From NCBI GenBank assembly GCA_019751875.1, contig JAIEMV010000007.1, forward strand, positions 1 to 64,000: a stretch of 64,000 nt of DNA, given 5' to 3'. Below the pieces are notes generated by a model that had not been told where the DNA came from, searched no databases, and saw nothing but the letters and a program-made list of their open reading frames with translations. Below are positions 27,212 through 35,604 of the stretch, piece by piece (the stretch's first letter is position 1; each line of letters starts with the position of its first letter). Source of the DNA: Hyphomicrobium sp. Its GTDB lineage: Bacteria; Pseudomonadota; Alphaproteobacteria; Rhizobiales; Hyphomicrobiaceae. A program made the position numbers and the translations under genes.

Positions 27212-28891
27212 ATGAATTTCGGAAGCGTGCGTTTGCTTTGTATCTGGATCGTAGCAGCAATGTTCTCCCGCCGCTTCCGTCTGCGCTCCCGTCTTGTCAT
27301 CGTCTTTGCCGTAGTTGTGATCATTCCAATTGTCGGCAGTCCGCTGATGCTCCATGCGCAGCCGGTCGATGAGGGTCTCAAAGTTCGGGTCGACGCACTA
27401 CTCCAGCCTTCGGGGCGCTCGGTCGCGGGCATCGACATCGCAAGTCATGCGTTTCTTCCCAAGCTCTATGCAGCGCTCGACTATCAACCCGTCTGGACCA
27501 AGGCGGCGAGCGTCGACGCGTTGTCGAAGGCGATTGCGCGCAGTTGGGAAGATGGCTTGGTGCCCGCTGATTTCCATGCTGATTACGTCAAGGCGGCCGT
27601 CACGTCGCAGCCGCAAAACGTTGCTGAGCGTGAGATCATCTTGAGTGACGCTCTCGTACGGCTGCTTTATCAACTCTATTTCGGCAAAGTCGCGCCAAAC
27701 GGACTTGATGCCAATTGGAACTTCGAGCGTCCTGTGCTGGAGACCGATCCAGCAGAAACGATTGCGGCAGCGTTGAAGGCCGGCCACGTTTCAGATCTCG
27801 TCAATAAAGTAAGCCTGAAGCATCCGCTCTATACGGAACTCAAGGCGCTACTGCAGCAGTATACTCAGTATGACGTCTCGGGTGGCTGGCCCAAGATACC
27901 CGATGGTCCGCCGCTCAAGCCAGGGCAGAGCGACGCGCGCGTTGCGGTTCTCCGGGACCGCTTAAAGATTACAGGTGAATGGGAAGCTACCGGCGTTGCT
28001 GCTCCTGAACTCTATGATCAGTCGCTGGCCGATGCAGTCGAGACATTCCAGGCGTCGCAGGGGCTTGATCCTGATGGTGTTCTCGGATCCGCAACGCTTG
28101 AGGCGCTTAATGTGACCGCATCGCAGCGTGTCGATCAAATTCGTGCCAACCTTGAGCGCGGTCGCTGGATCTTACGGACGATGGCTCCGGAGGCCGTCAT
28201 CGTGAACGTCGCGGGTTTCTACCTGCACGTCTTTCTCAAGGGTGAGAAGGTCTGGACAACGCGTGTCATCGTCGGACAGTCTTATACCAAAACGCCGATC
28301 TTCACCGAGACCATGAAAACGGTAGTCCTCAATCCCGACTGGACGGTGCCGCAGAGCATCGTTCGCAACGAGATATTTCCGAAGGCTTCGGCTAATCCGG
28401 GATACTTGACAGCTGGAAACTATTATCTCGCCGATAGCTCTGGAAAGGCCGTGGGCGATGTTGATTTTGCAGCCTACACGGCGGCAAGCTTTCCCTATCG
28501 GGTCGTGCAGAAGCCGGGCCCGAAAAATGCGCTCGGCCTCGTAAAGTTTCTGTTTCCGAACAAGTACTCTGTGTATTTGCATGATACGCCAAGCCGTCAA
28601 TTGTTCGACAAGTCGGGGCGCACCTTCAGCCACGGCTGCATCCGCGTCGAAGATCCACTGAAGCTCGCCGAGATTGTTCTTGGTGACCGGCTCGGATGGA
28701 CGAGAGCGAAGATCGATGCAGCGGTAGCCACCGGTAAACAGCAGTGGATCAAGCTTACCAATCCGCTGCCTGTCCTTATCCTCTACTGGACAGTGGATCC
28801 CTCGCCGGTCGGCGGCGCTTCATTCCATCGCGACATTTATGGTCGGGATGCGCGTCTCATCAAAGCACTCAACGCGCCATTCAAACCTTGA
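27212..28891 (+). CDS. L,D-transpeptidase (YcbB-like murein transpeptidase)
   Basis: The 559-aa exported protein has an N-terminal membrane/signal segment (RLVIVFAVVVIIPIVG), an about 200-aa scaffold domain, a peptidoglycan-binding helical motif (DAVETFQASQGLDPDGVLG) and a YkuD catalytic domain with SHGCIRVEDP (S473, H474, C476 nucleophile). YcbB-type enzymes make 3-3 cross-links in the cell wall and are resistant to most penicillins. Hyphomicrobiales use L,D-transpeptidases heavily during polar growth. Met17 (27260) is an alternative start. It is convergent with the bactofilin gene. Confidence 0.9.
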   Translation: MNFGSVRLLCIWIVAAMFSRRFRLRSRLVIVFAVVVIIPIVGSPLMLHAQPVDEGLKVRVDALLQPSGRSVAGIDIASHAFLPKLYAALDYQPVWTKAASVDALSKAIARSWEDGLVPADFHADYVKAAVTSQPQNVAEREIILSDALVRLLYQLYFGKVAPNGLDANWNFERPVLETDPAETIAAALKAGHVSDLVNKVSLKHPLYTELKALLQQYTQYDVSGGWPKIPDGPPLKPGQSDARVAVLRDRLKITGEWEATGVAAPELYDQSLADAVETFQASQGLDPDGVLGSATLEALNVTASQRVDQIRANLERGRWILRTMAPEAVIVNVAGFYLHVFLKGEKVWTTRVIVGQSYTKTPIFTETMKTVVLNPDWTVPQSIVRNEIFPKASANPGYLTAGNYYLADSSGKAVGDVDFAAYTAASFPYRVVQKPGPKNALGLVKFLFPNKYSVYLHDTPSRQLFDKSGRTFSHGCIRVEDPLKLAEIVLGDRLGWTRAKIDAAVATGKQQWIKLTNPLPVLILYWTVDPSPVGGASFHRDIYGRDARLIKALNAPFKP

Positions 28892-28907
28892 CGAATGAAG
28901 GCCGTGT

Positions 28908-29321
28908 TCACTCGAAATCGTCATCCAGATGAAGGGGTTCGGCGGGAGCCAAACTTCTGGGGGCGTCGTGGCGGCGGCTCTTACCTTCAAACATGTGGCC
29001 GGCCTCGAGTACGAGCTCTTTGTGCCAAATCTCGCCTGTGACGTGTGACCCATCGCGGAGTACGATACGGTCGCCAAAAATCAATGCATCGATGGCTTCG
29101 CCCTCGACGATCACTTCAGCCGCCACAACCGTTCCCACCACTGTGCCGCCCGTTGCGATCAAGACAATGTCGGCTCTGATTTCCCCCTCAACGTATCCCT
29201 GGATAATTGCAGTCCCCGTTAATGCCAGACAGCCAATAGCCGACGCTGTGGAGCCAATGACCATGGGAACGTCGTTTGCGGGCGCGTGGATTTCCGAAGC
29301 CGCTGTCGTCGTTCCGTTCAT
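28908..29321 (-). CDS. Bactofilin family cytoskeletal protein
   Basis: The 137-aa product shows regular beta-helix repeats in residues 20-110 (G-x-hydrophobic-x-G-x-V-x-G-x-hydrophobic spacing; TAIIQGYVEGEIRA, GGTVVGTVVAAEVIVEGEAI, GSHVTGEIWHKELVLEAGHM), flanked by short disordered termini. This is the bactofilin (polymer-forming cytoskeletal) pattern. Bactofilins form filaments that position wall enzymes, so its location next to an L,D-transpeptidase is suggestive, although the two genes are convergent. Confidence 0.8.
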   Translation of the reverse strand: MNGTTTAASEIHAPANDVPMVIGSTASAIGCLALTGTAIIQGYVEGEIRADIVLIATGGTVVGTVVAAEVIVEGEAIDALIFGDRIVLRDGSHVTGEIWHKELVLEAGHMFEGKSRRHDAPRSLAPAEPLHLDDDFE

Positions 29322-29425
29322 TGGTAGATCATTCCGGGTTGTTAGATTTGCCTCACGTTATCGCGGTTGATGTAAGGTCAAATAGCCATTCGATAAACAC
29401 GGTAAAGCATGCGCGAGACGGGGCG

Positions 29426-29446
29426 GGCCGTCCGGCTTGGACGGCC
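29426..29446. repeat. Hairpin in the bactofilin/DUF4239 divergent region
   Basis: A perfect 8-bp stem GGCCGTCC (29426-29433) / GGACGGCC (29439-29446) has a 5-nt loop and is followed by TTCT on the + strand. It sits between two divergent genes, so it could be an operator or an mRNA leader structure of the DUF4239 gene. Confidence 0.4.
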
Positions 29447-29542
29447 TTCTGCAGCGACGACCGTCGTCAGTGACATGGCTGGGCGGAAATGCCATAGCCG
29501 GTACGATTAGCTTGGAATAAGTAGCCATGGTGGGTTGCAATA

Positions 29543-30361
29543 ATGAGTGCCGAGGTTTTTCGCATGTTCTTCTTGTTCTTCGCGGTTGGTATAGCGCTGG
29601 CTATGTTTGCCGGGTCGCTGGCGCTCATGGAGTATGGGCGACGCATGGGCCTGAGACGGTTGGCAGAGGAGGGTAACGCCGCGATGGCTGGCCTCAATGC
29701 TGTCGAAGGTGCTGTCTTCGCTCTTATGGGATTGCTGCTTGCTTTTGCACTTTCGGGTGCGCTCCAGCGATTTGACGAGCGGCGAACGCTGATTCTGCGT
29801 GAGGCCAGCGAAATAACCACCGCCTATGACCGGCTGGGTATGCTGGATGAGCCAGCGAAGAGCGAATTGAGGTCGAAGCTCAAGACCTATCTTTCAGAAC
29901 GGTTGAAGCTATTCGAGCTGCCGATCGGGTTCTCGATCATCGAAGATGCATCGCTCTACGATAGTGATCAGAAGAGGAAGATTGCAGAGTTGAAAGCCCA
30001 AGTGTGGGATGGAGCCGCCGCGGCGTGCGCGCGGATGCCCACGACGGCGCCGTGTACGCTCGTTCTGCCGGCACTGAACGCGGCCTTCCATGCCGCTCAA
30101 GAGCGAGCCGGTGCCAATGACCGGCACCCACCGCGCATCATTTACGTGATGCTGTTTGCTCTCGGGCTGGGAGGTTCCTTGCTGGGCGGCTTTGGTATGG
30201 GGGCTGCAAAGCGGCGCAGTTTTGTTCATATGGTGACTTTTGCAGCCTCGGTCTCGATCGCGCTCTACATCATTACGGATATTGAATTTCCGCGCCAAGG
30301 TCTTATCACCGTCGCATATTTCGATAAGTACTTAGAGCAGGCTCTGAGTTCCATGAAATAG
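29543..30361 (+). CDS. DUF4239 (bestrophin-like) membrane protein
   Basis: The 272-aa protein has two N-terminal membrane helices (residues about 8-28 and 57-75), a long helical cytosolic stretch, and two or three C-terminal helices. The segment GLNAVEGAVFALMGLLLAFALSGALQRFDERR(T)LI followed by EASEITTAYDRL is typical of DUF4239 proteins, sometimes annotated as bestrophin-like ion channels. A role in anion conductance is possible but unproven. It is monocistronic. Confidence 0.8.
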   Translation: MSAEVFRMFFLFFAVGIALAMFAGSLALMEYGRRMGLRRLAEEGNAAMAGLNAVEGAVFALMGLLLAFALSGALQRFDERRTLILREASEITTAYDRLGMLDEPAKSELRSKLKTYLSERLKLFELPIGFSIIEDASLYDSDQKRKIAELKAQVWDGAAAACARMPTTAPCTLVLPALNAAFHAAQERAGANDRHPPRIIYVMLFALGLGGSLLGGFGMGAAKRRSFVHMVTFAASVSIALYIITDIEFPRQGLITVAYFDKYLEQALSSMK

Positions 30362-30891
30362 ACGATCGGATATCTCCCGCCAGAGAGGAGCTGAAGAGCA
30401 TTTGGATTCCCGTTGCGCCATGCGAGATCTGCTAAGTCGATTGCAGTTCCGCTTTGTGAAACACACAGAATTTCGCATAATCATGTCGGCCAGCGCGATG
30501 ACGCCGAGCAACGCCACAAGCCTGAACCGTGCATCGAAGAACACTAGAACAGCTTTGAAAAGCTTCTGAGCTGTACCATCGGGATCGTGAGCATGTCCCC
30601 AAACATCAGGGTCATGCAGGCGATAATCGCGATGGCTGCGACACGCCTCCTTCCGCCGCCGCTAGAGCGTTCCTAATTTCAATATCGCAGTGCTGCGTGT
30701 CCGGCATTTCGACTGATGCCGGAACCCATAAAGCGTCACCTGTCGCGCATCTGCGTGGTCGAGCTCGCGTATGCTGTGGCCAAACCTCGTCTCGGCATTC
30801 AGCGAGATGCACTGATGTATTCGGCCCAGGATCATTCACTTTTCGGTCGGCGCGCCTCACGGTGGTCCCATTTCCGCATCACCTTCTCATC
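30362..30891. other. Intergenic region upstream of the outer-membrane-like protein
   Basis: This 530-bp stretch has no gene I can support. Short open frames on both strands lack start signals and family resemblance. One minus-strand segment (about 30530-30650) encodes hydrophobic residues in two different frames and might be a decayed small membrane protein, but evidence is thin. Confidence 0.35.
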
Positions 30892-31752
30892 ATGTCGCGT
30901 TGGATTGCGTTTGTGATGATCATGGCTGGCTTGGCCGCCGGTTCGCGCCCTTCAATTGGCCTGGAGAGCAACTGTGCTCAGTCGTGCTTGGCATCCCAGA
31001 TGGGCCCACAGCTGACTGAGCCGGCGGGGATCACGGTTGGTGCACCGGTTTTGATTACGCCTACGGATCATGGTATCGCCACCGTGATGAGCCTCGCTTC
31101 GTGGCGGGACTACAATTCTCGTCAACTCGCCAAGAAAATGGAAGGCGTTCAGTTGCCCGCTCTTATGGCGATGCCGCGAACGCCTCAGGTGTCGTTGCCG
31201 CTTGATGTCTGGACGCGAGTCAATGTCGCTGCTGCTGGATTGAGCACACAGCAGGCGGCTCATGTTACTGCTGGCGTTGATTACCGCTTCTCCCAGGCTG
31301 TTGTAGGTGGCATTTCCGGTTCGCTGGCCGGTCCCGATGACGCCCGACCGGCGCTTGCTCGCGAAACGCATGATCCGCTCGCCGCCTACGCAAAGTTTAC
31401 GGTGACGCCCGTGTTGAGCATCGAAGCTAAGGGAACTTGGTCGGCACCCAGCGTTGCCACTGACGCGCCACCGACCGAAAGCGCGGGCATAGCCATCAGT
31501 CCGCGGCTGGCCCATCGGTTCGCGTTAGACGGGGGCCACCACATCGAACCCTTTGTCACGATGCGGGGGCAGGTCAATTCCGAAACCCTGGATGAGGGAA
31601 GACTGTTTTCGCCTTCAGCCGCAGCCGGCGTTGTAATTCAAGAACCAACCCAATACTCGCTCAGTCTCTCGACGTCGATCGAAGGATTTGAATCCAGTGA
31701 GGACCGCATTCCGAATACTGCGCGGGTACAGTTGAAGATACCGATGCCTTGA
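30892..31752 (+). CDS. Exported protein with beta-barrel-like C-terminus (hypothetical)
   Basis: ATG 30892 gives 286 aa with a signal peptide (WIAFVMIMAGLAAGS). Mature residues about 100-286 alternate hydrophobic and polar residues in strand-length segments separated by turns (VTAGVDYRFSQAVVGGISGS, YAKFTVTPVLSIEAKGTW, HIEPFVTMRGQVNS, YSLSLSTSIEGFES). This resembles an outer-membrane autotransporter-type barrel. No specific family was recognised. The frame is open upstream to 30697, but that part lacks protein character. Confidence 0.6.
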   Translation: MSRWIAFVMIMAGLAAGSRPSIGLESNCAQSCLASQMGPQLTEPAGITVGAPVLITPTDHGIATVMSLASWRDYNSRQLAKKMEGVQLPALMAMPRTPQVSLPLDVWTRVNVAAAGLSTQQAAHVTAGVDYRFSQAVVGGISGSLAGPDDARPALARETHDPLAAYAKFTVTPVLSIEAKGTWSAPSVATDAPPTESAGIAISPRLAHRFALDGGHHIEPFVTMRGQVNSETLDEGRLFSPSAAAGVVIQEPTQYSLSLSTSIEGFESSEDRIPNTARVQLKIPMP

Positions 31753-31831
31753 TCGCCAGCAGGTCCATCGTGTCTGCCATGCTTGAACGGGCTCGACAAC
31801 ACCGACCCGATTATGAAGTGTTCGGCGACAT

Positions 31832-32881
31832 CTACCGGTCGTGATCAACTGATCCAGTTTCTAAAGACAGATGATTGTTCTGGGGGGACTGGTCGGTTGT
31901 TTTTTCGCGCGGTTCGTCTCGCAACTCTGCTGATGCCTCAAGGTCTTTGTGATTTTGACCTATGAATTCAGCGAGCACATCGCCCCAGAGATCCCAATCG
32001 GCCCGATCATCGGCGATCGCATGTCCATCATTGTCTTGCGCACCGAAGATGTGCGTCTGCACTCTGCCACCTCCAAGCTGCCACTGGCGCGCAAGTGCCA
32101 AAGCAACGTCAGGTGAGAAATAGCTGTCGTTCTCTGAATACAACCAGATGCTCGGTTGTCGTGCTGTCTGCCCAAACAAATGTGCCGTAGCTAGCAAACC
32201 ATCGTAATTGCAAATGGCATTTGGCCTTCCGTAAGCATGCCCTCCTCGGCCACCGGCAAAGTTTACAATGGATGAAACGGACGGGATGTTGCGGGATGCA
32301 AGCGCAAGCGATGCCCAGCCGCCCGTTGAAATGCCGACAACAACAACGTTCCGCGGTGCTATGAAAGCTTGTCTGATCATATAATCGATCGTGGCAGCAA
32401 TATCATCTGCTGCAATCTGGCCAGACACGTAGTGGTCCGCCGTCTCACATGTTCCAACCGACTCTGCGAGTTCGCCGCCTGTTGCTCCGTGCCCGCGCCG
32501 CTGAGGAAGTACCACGACATACCCGCGATCGACAAACCAGCGTGAAAGCCAGTAGTACACGGGCATGGAAACGGAGAGGCGCGTCGACTCGTCGGTGCCG
32601 TGATTGATTACGACAAGAGGTCTTTGCCGAGGCGATCCGGCCGAACTCTCCTCAGGGCGGAAAACAGTTGCTCTCAGCGGCATCTTCGGATCGCCACTCG
32701 GAACCAGCCACAGCTGTTCCCGCATACGCGGTCCCTCGGGACCAAAGGGCCCCAACTTCTGAGACGAAGCTAGCGCAGATCCAGAAAGACCGATGCTTAC
32801 GATCAGCGCTACGATTGACTTGCGTGCAGATGTCACGAAGTCAATGCGCGCCCGCCACTGCGCGTCCCCGCCAGTACTCAT
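31832..32881 (-). CDS. Exported alpha/beta hydrolase (dienelactone hydrolase-like)
   Basis: ATG 32881, preceded by GGGGGA, yields 349 aa with an N-terminal signal or anchor segment (SIVALIVSIGLSGSALASS). The serine hydrolase fold is shown by VVINHGTDES (oxyanion strand), the nucleophile elbow VGISTGGWAS, a distal Asp in LYSENDSYF and the catalytic His in DNDGHAIAD. The substrate cannot be read from the sequence. The C-terminal 35 residues are acidic and probably disordered. The nearest upstream gene is divergent. Confidence 0.8.
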   Translation of the reverse strand: MSTGGDAQWRARIDFVTSARKSIVALIVSIGLSGSALASSQKLGPFGPEGPRMREQLWLVPSGDPKMPLRATVFRPEESSAGSPRQRPLVVINHGTDESTRLSVSMPVYYWLSRWFVDRGYVVVLPQRRGHGATGGELAESVGTCETADHYVSGQIAADDIAATIDYMIRQAFIAPRNVVVVGISTGGWASLALASRNIPSVSSIVNFAGGRGGHAYGRPNAICNYDGLLATAHLFGQTARQPSIWLYSENDSYFSPDVALALARQWQLGGGRVQTHIFGAQDNDGHAIADDRADWDLWGDVLAEFIGQNHKDLEASAELRDEPREKTTDQSPQNNHLSLETGSVDHDR

Positions 32882-33054
32882 GAGTCCCCCGAACGTCCCA
32901 GGTCGGCTGGTTAGATTGCGCCATCTGCATCGGCAATCAAACGAAAATGCCGGAACGGAGCAGGCGTCAAAGCGTTCTCTTTTGTGTGCTGGCAACTCGA
33001 GCACACCCAAAACGAGCATAATCCCATAAACAAAGTTTCTACTCGGAGGATTCC

Positions 33055-33444
33055 ATGAAACACGTCATGCTTGCAGCTGCTGCTGCGTTCTGCCTGGGAA
33101 CTACTGGTGCCCTTGCGCAAACTGCAAACCCCGCGAATCCATCGTCGGGTGCCGGCGGCACCAAGCTCAGCCAGAGTGAATGCACCAATCTTTGGCAACA
33201 GGCCAACAAGTCGGGTGGTGCTGGCCTGACGCAGACGCAAGCTGCTCCCTACGTCAGCGACTTCAAGGCTGCTAATCCGGATGGCGATACGACGATTGAC
33301 CAGAATGAGTGGATGGCAGCTTGCAATAAGGGGCTCGTGAAGAGTTCGTCAGCGAGCGGCGCATCGAGCGGAACTTCGGGCAGCGGTTCTTCAAGCGGCT
33401 CGTCATCGGGTAGCGGTTCGACAAGCGGCTCATCTTCGAAGTGA
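33055..33444 (+). CDS. Small secreted EF-hand protein with a lanmodulin-like loop
   Basis: The 129-aa product has a signal peptide (HVMLAAAAAFCLGTTGALAQ), a helical domain with two Cys (SECTNLWQQAN and WMAACNKG) and one EF-hand loop NPDGDTTIDQNE (residues about 78-89). The loop has Pro at position 2 and Asp at position 9, as in lanmodulin EF-hands, and Asn at position 1, as in lanmodulin EF4; position 6 is Thr instead of the usual Gly. A Ser/Gly-rich tail of about 30 residues follows. Similar single-EF-hand exported proteins occur in Hyphomicrobiales. Metal binding is likely; lanthanide preference is inference. GGAGG precedes the ATG, and a strong terminator follows. Confidence 0.82.
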   Translation: MKHVMLAAAAAFCLGTTGALAQTANPANPSSGAGGTKLSQSECTNLWQQANKSGGAGLTQTQAAPYVSDFKAANPDGDTTIDQNEWMAACNKGLVKSSSASGASSGTSGSGSSSGSSSGSGSTSGSSSK

Positions 33445-33477
33445 TCAGCAGACATTCGCCTGAGGCGGATGCAATTT

Positions 33478-33505
33478 AAGGGCAGTCAACAGACTGCCCT
33501 TTTTC
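33478..33505 (+). terminator. Rho-independent terminator of the EF-hand gene
   Basis: A perfect 10-bp stem AAGGGCAGTC (33478-33487) / GACTGCCCTT (33492-33501) with loop AACA is followed immediately by TTTCT. It lies 34 bp after the stop codon and is the clearest intrinsic terminator in the window. Confidence 0.9.
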
Positions 33506-33542
33506 TATTTCAGTCGAGGTGCAATGAGAGAGTCAGCGTAGC

Positions 33543-33758
33543 TTAAAGCGGATCGTGGTCGTGCCGGACCCTCCGCTGGCGGAGGGACGATCTCTTGAAC
33601 AAGCTGAGCGACAGGCTCTGGGCCTCGGCTTTTTCGATTACCGGCTCGGGGGGCGTTGGCTCATTCTCAGCTACGGGCTTCGGCTCGGCCTCATCTGGCA
33701 GCGGGGCGTCATCTTCTGCGTCGGACGGTGGCCGTGCTGTTTGTGATGTACTGTACAT
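33543..33758 (-). CDS. Doubtful small Pro/Glu-rich open frame
   Basis: This 71-aa frame has an acidic, Pro-rich middle (PLPDEAEPKPVAENEPTPPE) and a basic C-terminus. It overlaps the end of another minus-strand frame by 50 bp in a different phase. No signal peptide or family was recognised. It may be a real small gene, the 3' half of a frameshifted gene, or chance. Confidence 0.25.
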   Translation of the reverse strand: MYSTSQTARPPSDAEDDAPLPDEAEPKPVAENEPTPPEPVIEKAEAQSLSLSLFKRSSLRQRRVRHDHDPL

Positions 33759-34092
33759 CCTCGAAGTTGTCAGGCTCCATCGACGTGCTCTCCACTGAGA
33801 GGGGCGGCAAATCTAACATGACGAGACCACCATCCTCGGACTCTTGCTCGGCGACAGCCAGGAAGATCGTCGCTATGACCAAGCCATGGAAGGACACTTC
33901 ATCGATGCTCGGACGGACGGTCGCGGTACCCAGGGCATTTTCAAATCGTATATCGCTCGGCTGCCCCAGCCGAAAATGATTGGAAGCAACTGGCAGCTTG
34001 ATCTCGGGGTGGCCTCCGGCACTCGGCCATGAAGTGAGTTGCGACGGCTCGTAGCGAAAGCCGTCGCTTGACCTCGTCACGGTCTCATACAA
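33709..34092 (-). CDS. Doubtful hypothetical protein (127 aa)
   Basis: The amino-acid composition is protein-like (SDIRFENALGTATVRPSIDE, VSFHGLVIATIFLAVAEQ), but it matches nothing I recognise. It begins 4 bp downstream of the Cys/His-rich peptide gene on the same strand and could be its operon partner. The adjoining 33543-33758 frame suggests possible gene decay. Confidence 0.35.
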   Translation of the reverse strand: MYETVTRSSDGFRYEPSQLTSWPSAGGHPEIKLPVASNHFRLGQPSDIRFENALGTATVRPSIDEVSFHGLVIATIFLAVAEQESEDGGLVMLDLPPLSVESTSMEPDNFEDVQYITNSTATVRRRR

Positions 34093-34096
34093 ATGT

Positions 34097-34321
34097 TCAG
34101 CCGCAACGGTGGCAATACCGGCCGCAACGACGAACTCCGTTCCGCCACCAACAGCGGCGGTGGCAATGGCGATACGCCCTGCAATGGACGTTGGTCGCGA
34201 TCGACCCGACCGACTGGTTTGCGATTGCGGCCGGACCTAGCGGGGCAGCCTCGACTGCACCAACCGACCAAAGGCTTAGGCCTACGACGATGGCGAGTAC
34301 GCCCCTGTGCATTCGACTCAT
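34097..34321 (-). CDS. Small secreted Cys/His/Arg-rich peptide
   Basis: ATG 34321, with GGAG nine bases upstream, encodes 74 aa. There is a clear signal peptide (VLAIVVGLSLWSVGAVEA) followed by a mature part of about 45 residues ending in CRAYRHCHRRCWWRNGVRR and CGRYCHRCG, with six Cys and three His in the tail. The pattern could bind metal or form disulfides in the periplasm. Short Cys/Arg/His-rich exported peptides of this kind occur in Hyphomicrobiales, with no known role. A Met at 34336 is an alternative start. Confidence 0.6.
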   Translation of the reverse strand: MSRMHRGVLAIVVGLSLWSVGAVEAAPLGPAAIANQSVGSIATNVHCRAYRHCHRRCWWRNGVRRCGRYCHRCG

Positions 34322-34456
34322 GATTTTTAACTCCATTTGATCGCGCGATAAATGGTATTCCTCGATTAGAGGAGTAGCAACTGGAACCAATTGTAAACGG
34401 TCGGCCCCCGGTTCAAACTGTTGTTTCTGCTGAAAGCGAAAGGAGACTACGCTTGG

Positions 34457-34488
34457 ATGATGCACTCCCAAGGAATAATGTGCATCAT
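34457..34488. promoter_or_regulatory. Perfect 9-bp inverted repeat upstream of the Mrp operon
   Basis: ATGATGCAC (34457-34465) and GTGCATCAT (34480-34488) are exact inverse complements separated by 14 nt. The arms are centred about 23 bp apart, roughly two helical turns, as expected for a dimeric regulator. The site ends 18 bp before the subunit E start codon, so binding or mRNA folding here could control the whole operon. Confidence 0.5.
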
Positions 34489-34506
34489 AGACATGGGGGG
34501 AACCTC

Positions 34507-35034
34507 ATGTCGATACCGGCTGCATCAATGCATTCCATTTTCAATCACGGCACAGCGGCTCGCTTTGGGGCCTACTTAGCGCTCTGGATAATGCTCATTG
34601 AATTCAGCGTGACCAATTTTGCTGTCGGGTTGCTAGCCGCCGCGTGGGCAACATGGATAAGCGTATCTCTCTTGCCGGTATCCAACCGCCAGTTCTCGCC
34701 TATCGGTCTGATGCGCTTTGCAATGCGCCTCCCATGGCAAGCTCTCGTCGCGGGGGCGGATGTGGCGCGCAGGGCGATTGACCCGCGCATGCCGCTTCAG
34801 CCGGGTTTGATCACCTATGCCACCCGAATAGAAAGTGGCCCAGGACGTGATGCCTTTCGAGCTTTGATGAGTCTGCAGCCCGGAACTTTGCCCGCCAGCG
34901 TCGGCGATTCCGACGCAATGCTGATCCATTGCCTCGATACGCGCCAACCGGTTGCTGCGCAGCTTGCAGCGGAAGAAGCTTTGTTTGCCCAGATAACCGG
35001 AGGTGGGCGGACACGCTCGAGACGCGATGATTGA
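34507..35034 (+). CDS. mnhE: Na+/H+ antiporter subunit E (Mrp/Mnh type)
   Basis: ATG 34507, after GGGGGAACC, gives 175 aa with two or three N-terminal membrane helices and a soluble C-terminus. The pattern LxxFAxRLPWQxLVAGADVARRAxDPRMPLQPGLI and the SLQPGTLP motif are typical of MrpE. It is the first gene of the seven-gene antiporter operon. In Mrp complexes E is a small structural subunit. The stop overlaps the start of subunit F. Confidence 0.9.
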   Translation: MSIPAASMHSIFNHGTAARFGAYLALWIMLIEFSVTNFAVGLLAAAWATWISVSLLPVSNRQFSPIGLMRFAMRLPWQALVAGADVARRAIDPRMPLQPGLITYATRIESGPGRDAFRALMSLQPGTLPASVGDSDAMLIHCLDTRQPVAAQLAAEEALFAQITGGGRTRSRRDD

Positions 35035-35308
35035 CTTCCTGTACGGGGCTGCCGCCCTGCTGCTTCTGCTCACGGGTCTTGGTCTTGCCCGAATGATGTG
35101 GGGCCCGGCTCCCGCTGACCGGATGATGGCCGCGCAGCTATTGGGCACAGGCGGCGGTGCCATTGCCCTTCTGATCGCAACCGCCAGTGGCATCACTGCC
35201 ATCATCGATATCGCACTCGTTCTTGCCTTGCTCGCAGCATTTGCAGCCGTTGCACTCACTCTTGGCGAGCCGGGTACGAAGCAACCGGACGGGCAAGCCA
35301 ATCCATGA
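35027..35308 (+). CDS. mnhF: Na+/H+ antiporter subunit F (Mrp/Mnh type)
   Basis: This 93-aa protein has three membrane helices and the MrpF motif RMMWGPxPADRMMAAQLLGT, where the family has R-x-x-x-GPTxxDRVxAxxxxxT. It overlaps subunit E by 8 bp and subunit G by 4 bp. It is part of the small-subunit cluster of the antiporter. Confidence 0.88.
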   Translation: MIDFLYGAAALLLLLTGLGLARMMWGPAPADRMMAAQLLGTGGGAIALLIATASGITAIIDIALVLALLAAFAAVALTLGEPGTKQPDGQANP

Positions 35309-35604
35309 TCCTCGTCGACATGTTTACGATGGCCGCCGTGGGCGCAGGGATGTTCTTTTTTCTGGCTGGAACTGTCGGGCTTCTTCGCTTCCCAGACACG
35401 CTCTCGCGGTTGCACGCGTTGACCAAGGCGGACAATCTGGGCTTCGGATTCATCGTTCTTGGTCTCCTGCCGCAGAGCCCAGATGTCTTGAGCGGACTGA
35501 AGCTGGTCGTCGTTTGGCTCCTGGTGCAGCTTGCCGCGGCAACGGCCGGTCAATTGATCGCGCAATTCGTAGGATTGGAGCGTCGGCGTGACCCTGCTGC
35601 CTGA
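35305..35604 (+). CDS. mnhG: Na+/H+ antiporter subunit G (Mrp/Mnh type)
   Basis: The 99-aa protein has three helices and the MrpG signature GxxFFLxGTVGLLRFPDTLSRLHALTKADNLG. It overlaps its neighbours on both sides (4 bp upstream, 17 bp downstream), indicating co-translation. Confidence 0.92.
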   Translation: MILVDMFTMAAVGAGMFFFLAGTVGLLRFPDTLSRLHALTKADNLGFGFIVLGLLPQSPDVLSGLKLVVVWLLVQLAAATAGQLIAQFVGLERRRDPAA

